From NCBI GenBank assembly GCA_963575745.1, contig CAUYUJ010019626.1, positions 1 to 64,000 on the forward strand: a stretch of DNA of 64,000 nucleotides, in the 5' to 3' direction. A program made the position numbers and the translations under genes. Shown in pieces: positions 37,583 through 49,522 of the stretch; position 1 is the stretch's first letter; the number at the start of each line of letters is the position of its first letter. This DNA comes from Prorocentrum cordatum. Its lineage: Eukaryota > Sar > Dinophyceae > Prorocentrales > Prorocentraceae. Under the pieces are notes generated by a model. That model made no database searches and had not been told where the DNA came from. It saw only the letters and a program-made list of their open reading frames with translations.

Positions 37583-37774
37583 ATGTGCCAGTGATCAGTC
37601 GGAGGCTTCCTGGGGCCGCTTGGGGTCCTCTTGGGGAAGGGGGGAAGCCTCCTGGCGCCGCTTGGGGTCCTCTTGAGGGGCTTTGGGGGGCTTCTTGGAA
37701 GCATCTTGGGGCCTCTTGGGGGCTTATTGGGTCCTCACGGCGGGCTCTTGGGGCCTCTTGAAGGCCTCCTGGGG

Positions 37775-37897
37775 CAACCTATGGCGCAACCAGTAGGGGG
37801 ACGTTTTATTCTCGGCGGCCGAGGGCGCAACCTATGGCGCAACCAATAGGGGGACGTTTTATTCTCGGCGGCCGAGGGCGCAACCTATGGCGCAACC
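37775..37897. repeat. 53-bp tandem repeat
   Basis: CAACCTATGGCGCAACC starts at 37,775, 37,828 and 37,881; the two full units are nearly identical. Confidence 0.9.
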
Positions 37898-38690
37898 GCA
37901 AGGGATTGTGGCCCCTGGCAGGCGCGCGAACCCCGTTGCAAGAGCGTGCGAAAGTAGCTCGCGCGAGCTCATGTAACATAAATGTTGGAAAACCATTGGT
38001 TTTTTTAGGATTCGGACAGCGCGCGCGGGTAGAAATTTTGAAAAGTCGTGCAGGTGTTTTTCGAGGACCTACGGTGCGATTCGTGTGATTTTATGATGCG
38101 CGGTGCTAAAATTCTTAAGAAGCCCAATGGTTTTTGGAGATTTCGGCGTGCGCGCGCGAAGAAAAAACGAATGTGTCCCGCATGGTATTATTTGACAGGG
38201 ATGATGGCCCTGGCAGGTGCGCAACCGTTGTCGCAGAAGTTCGAAAAAGTTGCTCGCAAAAGCCCGTTTGACAGAAATGTTTAAAAAGTGTTGGGTTTCC
38301 TACGAATCCGCAAGAGCGCGCGGGATGAGATTTTGACATTTTTTGTTGAAAAACCATTGGTTTTTTGATGTTTTTATGTTAAAATCGCTGCGAACACTAA
38401 GGTTTTGGAAGGATTTCGTCTTGCGCGCGCGAATGTCCACTTTACCTTATTTTTTGCAAGGGATTCTTGAAATTTGATTATATTAGAACAAGAAATGTCA
38501 TTTTCTATTGTTTTTTGCAAGGGAAAGCGGATTACAACAAAACAACCGGATCCTGTACACACCCTCTTTTCTGAGGCTTCCTCACGAAAATGATGAAAAT
38601 GTAGCTGCGGCCTAGGCGGCGCAGGGGGGGCGCGCACCAGGGGGCCCAACAATAATTATTCTTTAGAATAAATAATGTTCAACAACAATT

Positions 38691-39520
38691 ACTAGCACGT
38701 GGGGACACTCCGTTCTCACCAGTGCCAGGGTTTTCATAGGAGGCGGGCAATACCCCCACTTTGTGGGGGGGCCGGTTCAAGCTCTACCACATTTCCAAAC
38801 GACTCTTCGCCACCACCCACACCCAGCTTCCCGCCCTATGACGTTCGGACACTTCACTTCGTGGCCTGCGGACGACCGTGGCTACTACACTGGCGCATGG
38901 GTACAGTGACTTGTTGCGGTAAAATTCCTAAGAAACCCAATGGTTTTTGAAGATTTCGGCGTGCGCGCGCGAAGAAAAAACGAATGTGTCCCGCATGGTA
39001 TTATTTGACAGGGATGATGGCCCTGGCAGGTGCGCAACCGTTGTTGCAGAAGTTCGAAAAAGTTGCTCGCAAAAGCCCGTTTGACAGAAATGTTTAAAAA
39101 GTGTTGGGTTTCCTACGAATCCGCAAGAGCGCGCGGGATGAAATTTTGACATTTTTTTTGAAAAACCATTGGTTTTTTGATGTTTTTATGTTAAAATCGC
39201 TACGAACACTAAGGTTTTGGAAGGATTTCGTCTTGCGCGCGCGAATGTCCACTTTACCTTATTTTTTGCAAGGGATTCTTGAAATTTGGTTATGTTAGAA
39301 CAAGAAATGTCATTTTATATTGTTTTTTGCAAGGGAAAGCGGGGGGGAACAAAACAACCGGATCCGGACCAACCCGTTTTGCCGGAGACTTCCTCACGAA
39401 AATGATGAAAACATGGCTGCGGCCTAGGCGCGGCGAGGGGGCCGTGCACCAGGGGCCCCAACAATAATTATTCTTTAGAAGTAATAATGTTCAACAACAA
39501 CAACAACAACAACAACAACG
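38691..39520. mobile_element. Element X, internally deleted copy 2
   Basis: 5' module 38,700-38,925 joined directly at about 38,928 to the 3' module (38,930-39,480), then (CAA)n at 39,492-39,520. The ORF and the 53-bp repeat are absent. Confidence 0.75.
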
Positions 39521-39605
39521 CAATAAGCAGGATCTTCACCACGGATTCTCACTTTAGCCACGCACCCAGGGACAATGAATGACCGTTCGGCCCCCTCACT
39601 CTGAC

Positions 39606-41118
39606 GAAATAATCGGCGCCTGCGGCGGGCTCGCTTTATAGCCTGAAAAATTCTGCGCCTGCGGCGGGCTTCTTCAGAGCCTCGCGGACTCCCGACGTAC
39701 CCGCCGCCCCCTCACTCTTATCCGCAACTGCGGGGTGCTACGGCAGCTTGAAAAATTCTGCGCCTGCGGCGGGCTTCTTCAGAGCCTTGCAGACTGCCGG
39801 CGTACCCGCCGCCCCCTCACTCTTATCCGCAGCTGCGGGGTGCTACGGTAGCTTCAAAATTTTGCGCCTGCGGCGGGCTTCTCCAGAGCCTCGCAGGCTG
39901 CCGACGTACCCGCCGCCCCCTCACTCTGATTCCGCAACTGCGGGGTGCTACGGTAGCTTGAAAAATTCTGCGCCTGCGGCGGGCTTCTTCAGAGCCTCGC
40001 GGACTCCGACGTACCCGCCGCCCCTCTCACTCTTATCCGCAACTGCGGGGTGCTACGGTAGCTTGAAAAATTCTGCGCCTGCGGCGGGCTTCTCCAGAGC
40101 CTTGCAGACTGCCGACGTACCCGCCGCCGCCTCACTCTTATCCGCAACTGCGGGGTGCTACGATAGCTTGAAAAATTCTGCGCCTGCGGCGGCTTCTTCA
40201 GAGCCTCGCAGTCTGCCGACGTACCCGCCGCCGCCTCACTCTTATCCGCAACTGCGGGGTGCTACGGTAGCTTGAGAAATTCTGTGCTCGCGGCGGATTT
40301 CTCCAGAGCCTCGCAGACTGCCGACGTACCCGCCGCCCCCTCACTCTTATCCGCAACTGCGGGGTGCTACGGTAGCTTGAGAAATTCTGCGCCCGCGGCG
40401 GGCTTCTCCATAGCCTCGCAGACTGCCGACGTACCCGCCGCCCCCTCACTCGTATCTGCGACTGCGGGGTGCTACGGTAGCTTGAAAAATTCTGCGCCTG
40501 CGGCGGGCTTCTTCAGAGCCTCGCAACCTGCCGACGTACCCGCCGCCCCCTCACTCTTATCCGCAACTGCGGGGTGCTACGGTAGCTTGAGAAATTCTGC
40601 GCCTGCGGCGGGCTTCTCCAGAGCCTTGCAGACTGCCGACGTACCCGCCGCCGCCTCACTCTTACCCGCAACGCGGGCGTCGTTTTACAGCTTGGAAAAA
40701 TTCTGCGCCGCGGCGGGCGCTTCTTCAGAGCTCGCAGACTGCCGACGTAACCGCCGCCCCCTCACTCTGATCCGCAACTGCGGGTGCAGTCCGGTTAGCT
40801 TGAGAAATTCTGCGCCTGCGGCGGGCTTCTCCAGAGCCTTGCAGGCTGCCGACGTACCCGCCGCCGCCTCACTCTGATACGCAACTGCGGGGTGCTACGG
40901 TAGCTCGAGAAATTCTGCGCCCGCGGCGGGCTTCTTCAGAGCCTCGCAGACTGCCGACGTACCCGCCGCCCCCTCACTCTGATCCGCAACTGCGGGGTGC
41001 TACGGTAGCTTGAGAAATTATGCGCCCGCGGCGGGCTTCTCCAGAGCCTCGCAATCTGCCGACGTACCCGCCGCCCCCTCACTCTTATCCGCAACTGCGG
41101 GGTGCTACGGTAGCTTTT
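39606..41118. repeat. 105-bp satellite array A
   Basis: About 14 units with period 105: GCCTGCGGCGGGCTTCTTCA, GCCGACGTACCCGCCGCC, CCGCAACTGCGGGGTGCTAC, GGTAGCTTGA. Units contain hairpin-prone GCTAC-G-GTAGC. The many ORFs across it arise because 105 is divisible by three. Confidence 0.95.
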
Positions 41119-41500
41119 TTTTTCTCACACCTCGCAAGGACGAGGCGACAAAATGAGTCCCACACACCTCCCAAGAACGCAGTCCGCTTACGCCCGAGAG
41201 TGTCAGAGGCCAAACGCCTGCAGACAGCGTTCATGGCGTGCTTGCGCTGAAAGAACCACAATGGCTTGTGTTCTCAGCAGAAGGTGCCGGGGATGCAGCG
41301 GCCAGCACTGTACATGAGCTGCTACCTTGGGCTGCAGCTCGCTGGACATTGCTGCGTGAAAATGCACTGCTAACTTGGGCTGCAGTGCCACGCAACTAAA
41401 AACCCCAACAACATTTCTCCCACGCGGCACTCGAGCGAAAGATGGACATGCTTGGTTCGCGCATGAATTCTCTGTCCTGAGTCCTGAATCCTGAGTCCGC

Positions 41501-42700
41501 CTAAAATGCGAGGTAGCGCTTGCAGCGCAAATCGGGATTGGTGACGGAGGAATGGTCCCCACCGCCGAGCAAACCACCGACTGGATACCCCGACTTGCCC
41601 AAGTTCTTGGCAAACATATTCAGGTAGGGAATGCCTCCGCCAGTACGGCCCCATACGGTCTTCAATTTAATGCTGTGGAAGCTCATCCAGCCCGTTCCCT
41701 TTCGATGGGCCTGCGGCTGCTTGGCCGTGTAATGGAAGCCGCCCTCGCGCACGTCGTCCGCCCACTTGCCGGTCACATTAATGGATACAAAGTAAACGTC
41801 CGAGCATGCGTCGCCACAACGCTGTGCCACGGCCGCGACGGCCAGGAGCGTCGCGCTCTCCGCTGCAAACTGCGGGACCTCGACCAGCAAGTGCCTGCCG
41901 TCTTTGAGGAGATCAAAACGCTCCCCGTGTATATTTACCAGGTGAGGATCCCCGACTGCAGCAGCAATCGCTGCAGGCGTACGGGCTGGCGTAGGGGCAG
42001 GCGTCGGCGCCTGAGTTGGTGCTGGCGTCGGCGCTGGCGAAGGCACTGGCGTCGGTGCCGGGGTCGGTGTCATTGCCACGTAGAGCTCGATTTTTTGCAC
42101 GAGAATCCCGGCGGGGCCGGGATAGCCACCGCCAATCGAATGGAAAGCACCAACTGCGTACCACCAATAATAGAAGGCCACGCTCCCGTCCAAGAGCGCG
42201 TCCTGCGACGATCCCTCCAACCCTCCCCAATACAAGCCTGTGTAAGGGACAGACACCGCCTCATAGCCTGCAACTGGCCTGGTTGACTGCTGCCCTGGTG
42301 AAGTAACTGGGTTGAGCGATTGCTTCCAAACTTGGTCCTGCGCTCCAGAACCTGGCCAGCTCAATTTGAACGTGAACTTCCCGTCGCCGCTGCGAAAAGT
42401 TTCCAGTTGATCCAAAATGGCATAATTGTCATTTCCAGGATCTCCGGCATTTTTCGACCACTCCCCACTGCTGAATAAATACGGGTACGTTTGCCGAGCC
42501 AGTAACGTCCAAACCGTAGTGCCCGTGGTACCCTTCGGGGAACTGACGCGGCCGAGGTCGAAGCTGGTGGCGTCCGTGCCGAGCTGCAGGAGCACGGTGT
42601 CCTGCTGAGGGTCGACCTCCGCCGCTGCGGTCGTGCCGAAGACGCCGTGGGCGAGGAGATGGATCAGCAAGCACGCTCGGGCAGGCGCCGTCCGGGCCAT
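41501..42700 (-). CDS. Secreted protein with GDPHL/VWD-like C-terminal domain, copy 1
   Basis: The ATG at 42,700-42,698 gives 399 residues. A signal peptide (ARACLLIHLLAHGVFGTTAA) is followed by a globular domain with PYLFSSGEWSKNAGDPGNDN, KFTFKLSWPGSG and QDQVWKQSLNPV. A Thr/Pro/Ala linker (TPTPAPTPVPSPAPTPAPTQ onward, about 235-268) leads to a C-terminal domain starting VGDPHLVNIHGERFDLLKDG and containing Cys pair CGDACSDVYF and GYPVGGLLGGGDHSSV. GDPH plus FDL resembles the start of von Willebrand type D domains. I recall a large dinoflagellate family with this architecture. It is likely extracellular or cell-surface. A leader relic lies 74 bases upstream and no intron is visible, so it looks like a retrogene that kept its ORF. 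Confidence 0.75.
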   Translation of the reverse strand: MARTAPARACLLIHLLAHGVFGTTAAAEVDPQQDTVLLQLGTDATSFDLGRVSSPKGTTGTTVWTLLARQTYPYLFSSGEWSKNAGDPGNDNYAILDQLETFRSGDGKFTFKLSWPGSGAQDQVWKQSLNPVTSPGQQSTRPVAGYEAVSVPYTGLYWGGLEGSSQDALLDGSVAFYYWWYAVGAFHSIGGGYPGPAGILVQKIELYVAMTPTPAPTPVPSPAPTPAPTQAPTPAPTPARTPAAIAAAVGDPHLVNIHGERFDLLKDGRHLLVEVPQFAAESATLLAVAAVAQRCGDACSDVYFVSINVTGKWADDVREGGFHYTAKQPQAHRKGTGWMSFHSIKLKTVWGRTGGGIPYLNMFAKNLGKSGYPVGGLLGGGDHSSVTNPDLRCKRYLAF

Positions 42701-42774
42701 CGTGGCGTGCACGTCAGAAAGGCAGACTCGGGGAAAAGTTGGTCCGGTGAGGCGCGTACGTTGGCGTTTCACGT

Positions 42775-42793
42775 TTGAGCCAGATGGCTACGG
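42775..42793 (-). other. Spliced-leader relic upstream of VWD-like copy 1
   Basis: The minus strand reads CCGTAGCCATCTGGCTCAA: the leader with one base missing and one substitution. It is directly followed by the gene's 5' untranslated region and directly preceded by satellite DNA. Confidence 0.8.
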
Positions 42794-44182
42794 AGGGGGT
42801 GCTACGGTAGCTCGAGAAATTCTGCGCCCGCGGCGGGCTTCTCCAGAGCCTCGCGACTGCGCGTACCCGCCGCCCCTGCGCCTGATTCCCGCAACTGCGG
42901 GGTGCGATCGGTAGCTCGAGAAATTCTGCGCCCCAGCGGCGGCTTCTCCAAAGCCATCGCAGGCTGGCCGACGGACCCGCCGCCCCCTCGCTCTGATTCA
43001 CGCAACTGCGGGTGCTACGGTAGCGCGGGAAATTCTGGCCGCCCGCGGCGGCTTCTCCAGAGCCTCGCAGTGCTGCCGGCGTAACCGCCGCCCCCTCACT
43101 CTTATCCGCAACTGCGGGGTGCTGTACGGTAGCTCGAGAAATTCTGCGCCCCGCGGCGGCTTCTCCAGAGCCTCCGCAGGCTGCCGATACCCGCCGCCCC
43201 ATCGCTCTGATTCCGCAACTGCGGGTGCTAGGTAGCTCGAGAAATTCTCGCCCCGCGCGAGGTTCTTCAGAGCCTCGCAGTCTGCCGACGTACCCGCCGC
43301 CGCCTCACTCTTATCCGCAACTGCGGGGTGCTACGGTAGCTTGAGAAATTCTGTGCTCGCGGCGGATTTCTCCAGAGCCTCGCAGACTGCCGACGTACCC
43401 GCCGCCCCCTCACTCTTATCCGCAACTGCGGGGTGCTACGGTAGCTTGAGAAATTCTGCGCCCGCGGCGGGCTTCTCCAGAGCCTCGCAGACTGCCGACG
43501 TACCCGCCGCCCCCTCACTCGTATCAGCGACTGCGGGGTGCTACGGTAGCTTGAAAAATTCTGCGCCTGCGGCGGGCTTCTTCAGAGGCTCGCAACCTGC
43601 CGACGTACCCGCCGCCCCCTCACTCTTATCCGCAACTGCGGGGTGCTACGGTAGCTTGAGAAATTCTGCGCCTGCGGCGGGCTTCTCCAGAGCCTTGCAG
43701 ACTGCCGACGTACCCGCCGCCGCCTCACTCATATCCGCAACTGCGGGGTGCTACGGTAGCTTGAAAAATTCTGCGCCTGCGGCGGGCTTCTTCAGAGCCT
43801 CGCAGACTGCCGACGTACCCGCCGCCCCCTCACTCTGATACGCAACTGCGGGGTGCTACGGTAGCTTGAGAAATTCTGCGCCTGCGGCGGGCTTCTCCAG
43901 AGCCTTGCAGGCTGCCGACGTACCCGCCGCCGCCTCACTCTGATACGCAACTGCGGGGTGCTACGGTAGCTCGAGAAATTCTGCGCCCGCGGCGGGCTTC
44001 TTCAGAGCCTCGCAGACTGCCGACGTACCCGCCGCCCCCTCACTCTGATCCGCAACTGCGGGGTGCTACGGTAGCTTGAGAAATTATGCGCCCGCGGCGG
44101 GCTTCTCCAAAGCCTCGCAATCTGCCGACGTACCCGCCGCCCCCTCACTCTTATCCGCAACTGCGGGGTGCTACGGTAGCTT
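42794..44182. repeat. 105-bp satellite array B
   Basis: About 13 units of the same satellite as 39,606-41,118. The first four or five next to the gene are diverged; the rest, from about 43,260, are very close to array A units. Confidence 0.95.
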
Positions 44183-44566
44183 TTTTTTCTCACACCTCGC
44201 AAGGACGAGGCGACAAAATGAGTCCCACACACCTCCCAAGAACGCAGTCCGCTTACGCCCGAGAGTGTCAGAGGCCAAACGCCTGCAGACAGCGTTCATG
44301 GCGTGCTTGCGCTGAAAGAACCACAATGGCTTGTGTTCTCAGCAGAAGGTGCCGGGGATGCAGCGGCCAGCACTGTACATGAGCTGCTACCTTGGGCTGC
44401 AGCTCGCTGGACATTGCTGCGTGAAAATGCGCTGCTACCTTGGGCTGCAGTGCCACGCAACTAAAAACCCCAGCATTACTTTCTCCCACACGGCACTTGA
44501 ACGAAAGATGGACATGCTTGGTTCGCGCATGAATTTTCTGTCCTGAGTCCTGAGTCCTGGGTCCAC

Positions 44567-45756
44567 TTAAAATGCGAGGTAGCGCTTGCAGCGCAAATCG
44601 GGATTGGTGACGGAGGAATGGTCCCCACCGCCGAGCAAACCACCGACTGGATACCCCGACTTGCCCAAGTTCTTGACAAACATATTCAGGTAGGGAATGC
44701 CTCCGCCAGTATGGCCCCATACGGTCTTCAATTTAATGCTGTGGAAGCTCATCCAGCCCGTTCCCTTTCGATGGGCCTGCGGCTGCTTGGCCGTGTAATG
44801 GAAGCCGCCCTCGCGCACGTCGTCCGCCCACTTGCCGGTCACATTAATGGATACAAAGTAAACGTCCGAGCATGCGTCGCCACAACGCTGTGCCACGGCC
44901 GCGACGGCCAGGAGCGTCGCGCTCTCCGCTGCAAACTGTGGGACCTCGACCAGCAAGTGCCTGCCGTCTTTGAGGAGATCAAAACGCTCCCCGTGTATAT
45001 TTACCAGGTGAGGATCCCCGACTGCAGCAGCAATCGCTGCAGGCGTACGGGCTGGCGTAGGGGCAGGCGTCGGCGCCAGCGTAGGTGCAGGCGTCGGCGC
45101 TGGCGTAGGCACTGGCGTCGGTGCCGGGGTCGGTGTCATTGCCACGTAGAGCTCGGTTTTTTGCACGGACTCGAGGGGCCGGGAATGCCACCGCCCAGTT
45201 ATGGAAAGCACCAACTGCGTACCACCAATATCGCTGGCCACGCTCCCGTCCAAGAGCGCGTACTGCGATCCTTCCAACCCTCCCCACCACTGGGTTGTGT
45301 AATGGATAGACACCGCCTCATAGCCTGCAACTGGCCTGGTTGACTGCCGCCCTGGTGAAGTAACTGGGTTGAGCGATTGCTTCCATACTTGGTCCTGCAA
45401 TCCAGAACCTGGCCAGCTCAATTTGAACGTGAACTTCCCGTCGCCGCTGCGAAAAGTTTCCAGTTGATCCAGAATGGCATAATTGTCATTTCCAGGATCT
45501 CCGGCGTTTTTCGACCACTCCCCACTGCTGAATAATACGGGTACGTTTGCCGAGCCAGTAACGTCCAAACCGTAGTGCCCGTGGTACCCTTCGGGGAACT
45601 GACGCGGCCGAGGTCGAAGCTGGTGGCGTCCGTGCCGAGCTGCAGGAGCACGGTGTCCTGCTGAGGGTCGACCTCCGCCGCTGCGGTCGTGCCGAAGACG
45701 CCGTGGGCGAGGAGATGGATCAGCAAGCACGCTCGGGCAGGCGCCGTCCGGGCCAT
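44567..45756 (-). pseudogene. Secreted VWD-like protein, copy 2, frameshifted
   Basis: Nearly identical to copy 1. The start is intact (45,756), but one A is missing at about 45,533 (TGAATAATACG against TGAATAAATACG), which breaks the frame at PYLFSSGEW. A second frame disturbance affects about 45,170-45,235, between LLDGSVA and QKTELYVAM, after which the frames realign. The C-terminal GDPHL domain is intact. The linker differs slightly (PTPAPTPAPTLAPTPAPTPA). Either a decaying duplicate or a copy with sequencing errors. Confidence 0.7.
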
Positions 45757-45830
45757 CGTGGCGTGCACGTCAGAAAGGCAGACTCGGGGAAAAGTTGGTC
45801 CGGTGAGGCGCGTACGTTGGCGTTTCACGT

Positions 45831-45849
45831 TTGAGCCAGATGGCTACGG
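45831..45849 (-). other. Spliced-leader relic upstream of VWD-like copy 2
   Basis: Same 19 bases as at 42,775-42,793 and same distance to the ATG, showing that leader, gene and adjacent satellite were duplicated together. Confidence 0.8.
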
Positions 45850-47852
45850 AGGGGGTGCTACGGTAGCTCGAGAAATTCTGCGCCCGCGGCGGGCTTCTCC
45901 AGAGCCTCGCAGACTGCCGACGTACCCGCGCCCTCGCTCTGATTCCGCAACTGCGGGTTGCCACGGTCGCTCGAGAAATTCTGCGCCCGCGGAACTTCTC
46001 CAGAGCTCGCAGGCTGCCGAGTACCCGCCGCCCCTCGCTCTGATTCCGCAACTGCGGGGTGCTACGGTAGCTCGAGAAATGCTGCGCCCGCGGCGGGCTT
46101 CTCCAGAGCCTCGCAGGCTGCCGTCGTACCCGCCGCCCCCTCGCTCTGATTCCGCAACTGCGGGGTGCTACGTAGCTCGAGAAAGCTGCGCCCGCGCGGG
46201 CTTTCTCCAGAGCCTCGCAGGCTGCCGACGTACCCGCCGCCCCCTCGCTGTGATTCCGCAACTGCGGGGTGCTACGGTAGCTCGAGAAATTCTGCGCCCG
46301 CGGCGGGCTTCTCCAGAGCCTCGCAGGCTGCCGACGTACCCGCCGCCCCCTCGCTCTGATTCCGCAACTGCGGGGTGCTACGGTAGCTCGAGAAATGCTG
46401 CGCCCGCGGCGGGCTTCTCCAGAGCCTCGCAGGCTGCCGACGTACCCGCCGCCCCCTCGCTCTGATTCCGCAACTGCGGGGTGCTACGGTAGCTCGAGAA
46501 ATGCTGCGCCCGCGGCGGGCTTCTCCAGAGCCTCGCAGGCTGCCGACGTACCCGCCGCCCCCTCGCTCTGATTCCGCAACTGCGGGGTGCTACGGTAGCT
46601 CGAGAAATGCTGCGCCCGCGGCGGGCTTCTCCAGAGCCTCGCAGGCTGCCGACGTACCCGCCGCCCCCTCGCTCTGATTCCGCACTGCGGGGTGATACGG
46701 TAGCTCGAGAATGCTGCGCCCGCGGCGGGCTTCTCAGAGCTCGCCTGCCGACGTACCCGCCCCTCGCTCTGATTCCGCATCTGCGGGGTGCTACGGTAGT
46801 CGCGAAATTCTGCGCAACTGCAGGGCCGTACCCGCCGCCCCCTCGCTGTGATTCCGCAACTGCGGGGTGCTACGGTAGCTCGAGAATTGCTGCGCCCGCG
46901 GCGGGCTTCTCCAGAGCCTCGCAGGCTGCCGGCGTACCCGCCGCCCCCTCGCTGTGATTCCGCAACTGCGGGGTGCTACGGTAGCTCGAGAAATGCTGCG
47001 CCGCGGCGGGCTTCTCCAGAGCCTCGCAGGGCTGCGGACGTACCCGCCGCCCCCTCGCTCTGATTCGCAACTGCGGGGTGCTACGGTAGCTAGAGAAATT
47101 CTGCGCCCGCGGCGGGCTTCTCCAGAGCCTCGCAGTCTGCCGGCGTACCCGCCGCCCCCTCGCTCTTATTCCGCAACTGCGGGGTGCTACGGTAGCTCGA
47201 GAAATGCTGCGCCCGCGGCGGGCTTCTCCAGAGCCTCGCAGGCTGCCGACGTACCCGCCGCCCCCTCGCATCTGATTCCGCAACTGCGGGGTGCTACGGT
47301 AGCTCGAGAAATGCTGCGCCCGCGGCGGGCTTCTCCAGAGCCTCGCAGGCTGCCGGCGTACCCGCCGCCCCCTCGCTGTGATTCCGCAACTGCGGGGTGC
47401 TACGGTAGCTCGAGAAATGCTGCGCCCGCGGCGGGCTTCTCCAGAGCCTCGCAGGCTGCCGGCGTACCCGCCGCCCCCTCGCTGTGATTCCGCAACTGCG
47501 GGGTGCTACGGTAGCTCGAGAAATTGCTGCGCCCGCGGCGGGCTTCTCCAGAGCCTCGCAGGCTGCCGACGTACCCGCCGCCCCCTCGCTCTGATTCCGC
47601 AACTGCGGGGTGCTACGGTAGCTCGAGAAATTCTGCGCCCGCGGCGGGCTTCTCCAGAGCCTCGCAGGCTGCCGACGTACCCGCCGCCCCTCGCTCTGAT
47701 TCCGCAACTGCGGGGTGCTACGGTAGCTGAGAAATGCTGCGCCCGCGGCGGGAATGCGCGGCCCGCGGCGGGCTAGCCTCTCCAGAGCCTCGCAGGCTGC
47801 CGACGTACCCGCCGCCCCCTCGCTCTGATTCCGCAACTGCGGGGTGCTACGG
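45850..47852. repeat. 105-bp satellite array C
   Basis: About 19 units, mostly a variant with GCTCGAGAAATGCTGCGCCC and CTCGCTCTGATTCCGCAA. Several units have one-base indels. Confidence 0.95.
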
Positions 47853-49470
47853 TATTTCTCCCCCTCTTGAGCGAGAGAGGCGCGACGGCACGCGGCCCCG
47901 CCGTGAGGCCCGAGGGCCGAGGCGGGGTCCGGGCGAGGGGACAGGCCTCCGCCAGCAGCTGGGCAGCTTCGCTGGGCAGGGAGAGGGAACTCAGGAGGAA
48001 AATCCTGGAGGCCTCGTGCGGCAACTGAAAATACATATTGGAAGACAAAATGACAAACCAATGTGCAAAAGCCGTAAAACATAGTCGAAAAATCGTCCCC
48101 ATCCGATCTTTAGACTATCGTTGAATATTCCTCCAGTAGAAGGGCATGCCCGACTTAAGACTGGGAGCCGGGTGGTCTAGCGCGGCAACTGGAGACCCGA
48201 TGTGCGTCATATCCACGTCGGATGTACGTCGAACTACGTCGGAATTCCGTCGGGTTGACGTCGGACTGACTCCGGACGTCGTCGCGCGAGCTTCGACCCA
48301 TAGCTTACGGAGCTGACGTGTGGACTCGATAACACTACTGTTACGCACAGCGCGAGGCCTCCTGGATTTTCTTAATAAGGGAAGGGAGACTGCCCTCTGG
48401 GCAGAAGCAGGGACAGGGGCAGGGACGAGAGGAAGAATGCAGCACCCATCAACACTCGACTCCACGAAACCCCTTTGCCGCCAACACAGCCTGAGTTCCT
48501 AGGGAGACCCAAAGGTACCAATACCGCTACTCCCCAGGCCTCTCCCGGGGTGCGTTCTGACCAGGATGTCGAGGCGAATCCAGCGGTGGCGACGAGGGCC
48601 TCCCAGGAAGCCGAAAAATGGGATAACGGGCGAAGGGTAGGGGTCATTTCCTGTTTTGAGTTCCCACTCTTAGCGGGCCCTGGAAACGATAGGGCCGTTT
48701 TTTACCAATTCCGTTTTGCAAATTGTTGCTGGTTCCGACGCCGTGTTTGACCGGTTCCGTCGCCGTTTGTTTTACCAATTCCGGCTCCGGTTCCAATGCT
48801 GGAGCCATTTGTTGGCCGCTTCCGGTCGCCGTGTTTTTGCCGCTTCCATTTTCACGGGACACTGTTTCGGAACCGGTGAAAAACGCCCCTGCCGTTTCCG
48901 GGGTCCACGAAATTCCCACCCCTGGATAAGAACAACTCCCCGGCTTGAAGCGCGCAGCACGAAGCGCGGACACATTCGCACCCCTACCTACAGCACGCGA
49001 ATTCACAAAACCACAATGCCTTGGGCGCAGCCCGGCATGATCCAAATCGCCCCGACGCGTCGTCCCCACGATCGCTGGATTACAGCGGAGGCCAATCCAC
49101 AAGAAACCTTCCACAAAAAACCCAACCCTGAGACCCCAGGACGTCCATTGCTTTTCCGTGTGGGAGCGTCACGTCTTCCATGGCAAGACCATCGAAGCCC
49201 AGGAAACCCGGGGCACACTTGAGGCAGGCAGGGTGTTTCCTGGCATGGGCCTCCACTATACAACACAAGATTTCAGTCGCCCCGACGCCTCGTCCTCCTC
49301 CTCCTCCTCCTCCTCCTCCTCCTCCTCGATCGCTGTCTTACTCGATCCTGCTCGACAGACCTGCACCGAACGACAGCACTGGCGACGGCAGCGCGGCGAG
49401 GAAATCAAGAGCAGGTGACCCCAGTGATTTCGGAAAAAAGGGACAGAGGCAGAGATGACGCATCATAATA
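47853..49470. other. Non-coding region with element fragments
   Basis: No gene recognised. It contains a right-end fragment of the GTCGGGC element family (48,040-48,160), ACGTCGGA-type repeats (48,205-48,285), CCGTTTGTTTTACCAATTCC repeats (48,695-48,800) and a CCT tract (49,290-49,328). Confidence 0.5.
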
Positions 49471-49479
49471 TGACATGTG

Positions 49480-49522
49480 AGCGTTTTCTATTCGGCGTTT
49501 CGACATTGGGTCGAAGGGGGGG
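49480..49522. repeat. Direct repeat TATTCGGCGTTTCGACATTG, left copy
   Basis: Repeated in the same orientation at about 51,508-51,545, about 2.0 kb apart, on either side of the transporter-like fragment. Confidence 0.7.

Larger units (their letters stand above)
36660..38690. mobile_element. (AAC)n-bounded element X, long copy
   Basis: It is bounded by AAC repeats at 36,669-36,720 and CAACAACAA at about 38,683. The 5' module (36,730-36,940) includes a perfect hairpin CCCCCAC-TTT-GTGGGGG. The 3' module (about 37,985-38,680) ends AATAATTATTCTTTAGAATA before the AAC run. Between them lie a spliced-leader-tagged ORF and a 53-bp tandem repeat. Copies at 38,690-39,520 and 56,268-57,180 share both modules but lack the middle. 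Confidence 0.7.

Noticed and set aside
39606-47852. Repetitive proteins of up to about 260 residues over the 105-bp satellite
   Set aside because: The unit length is a multiple of three, so frames stay open by chance; no start signal or leader relic belongs to them.
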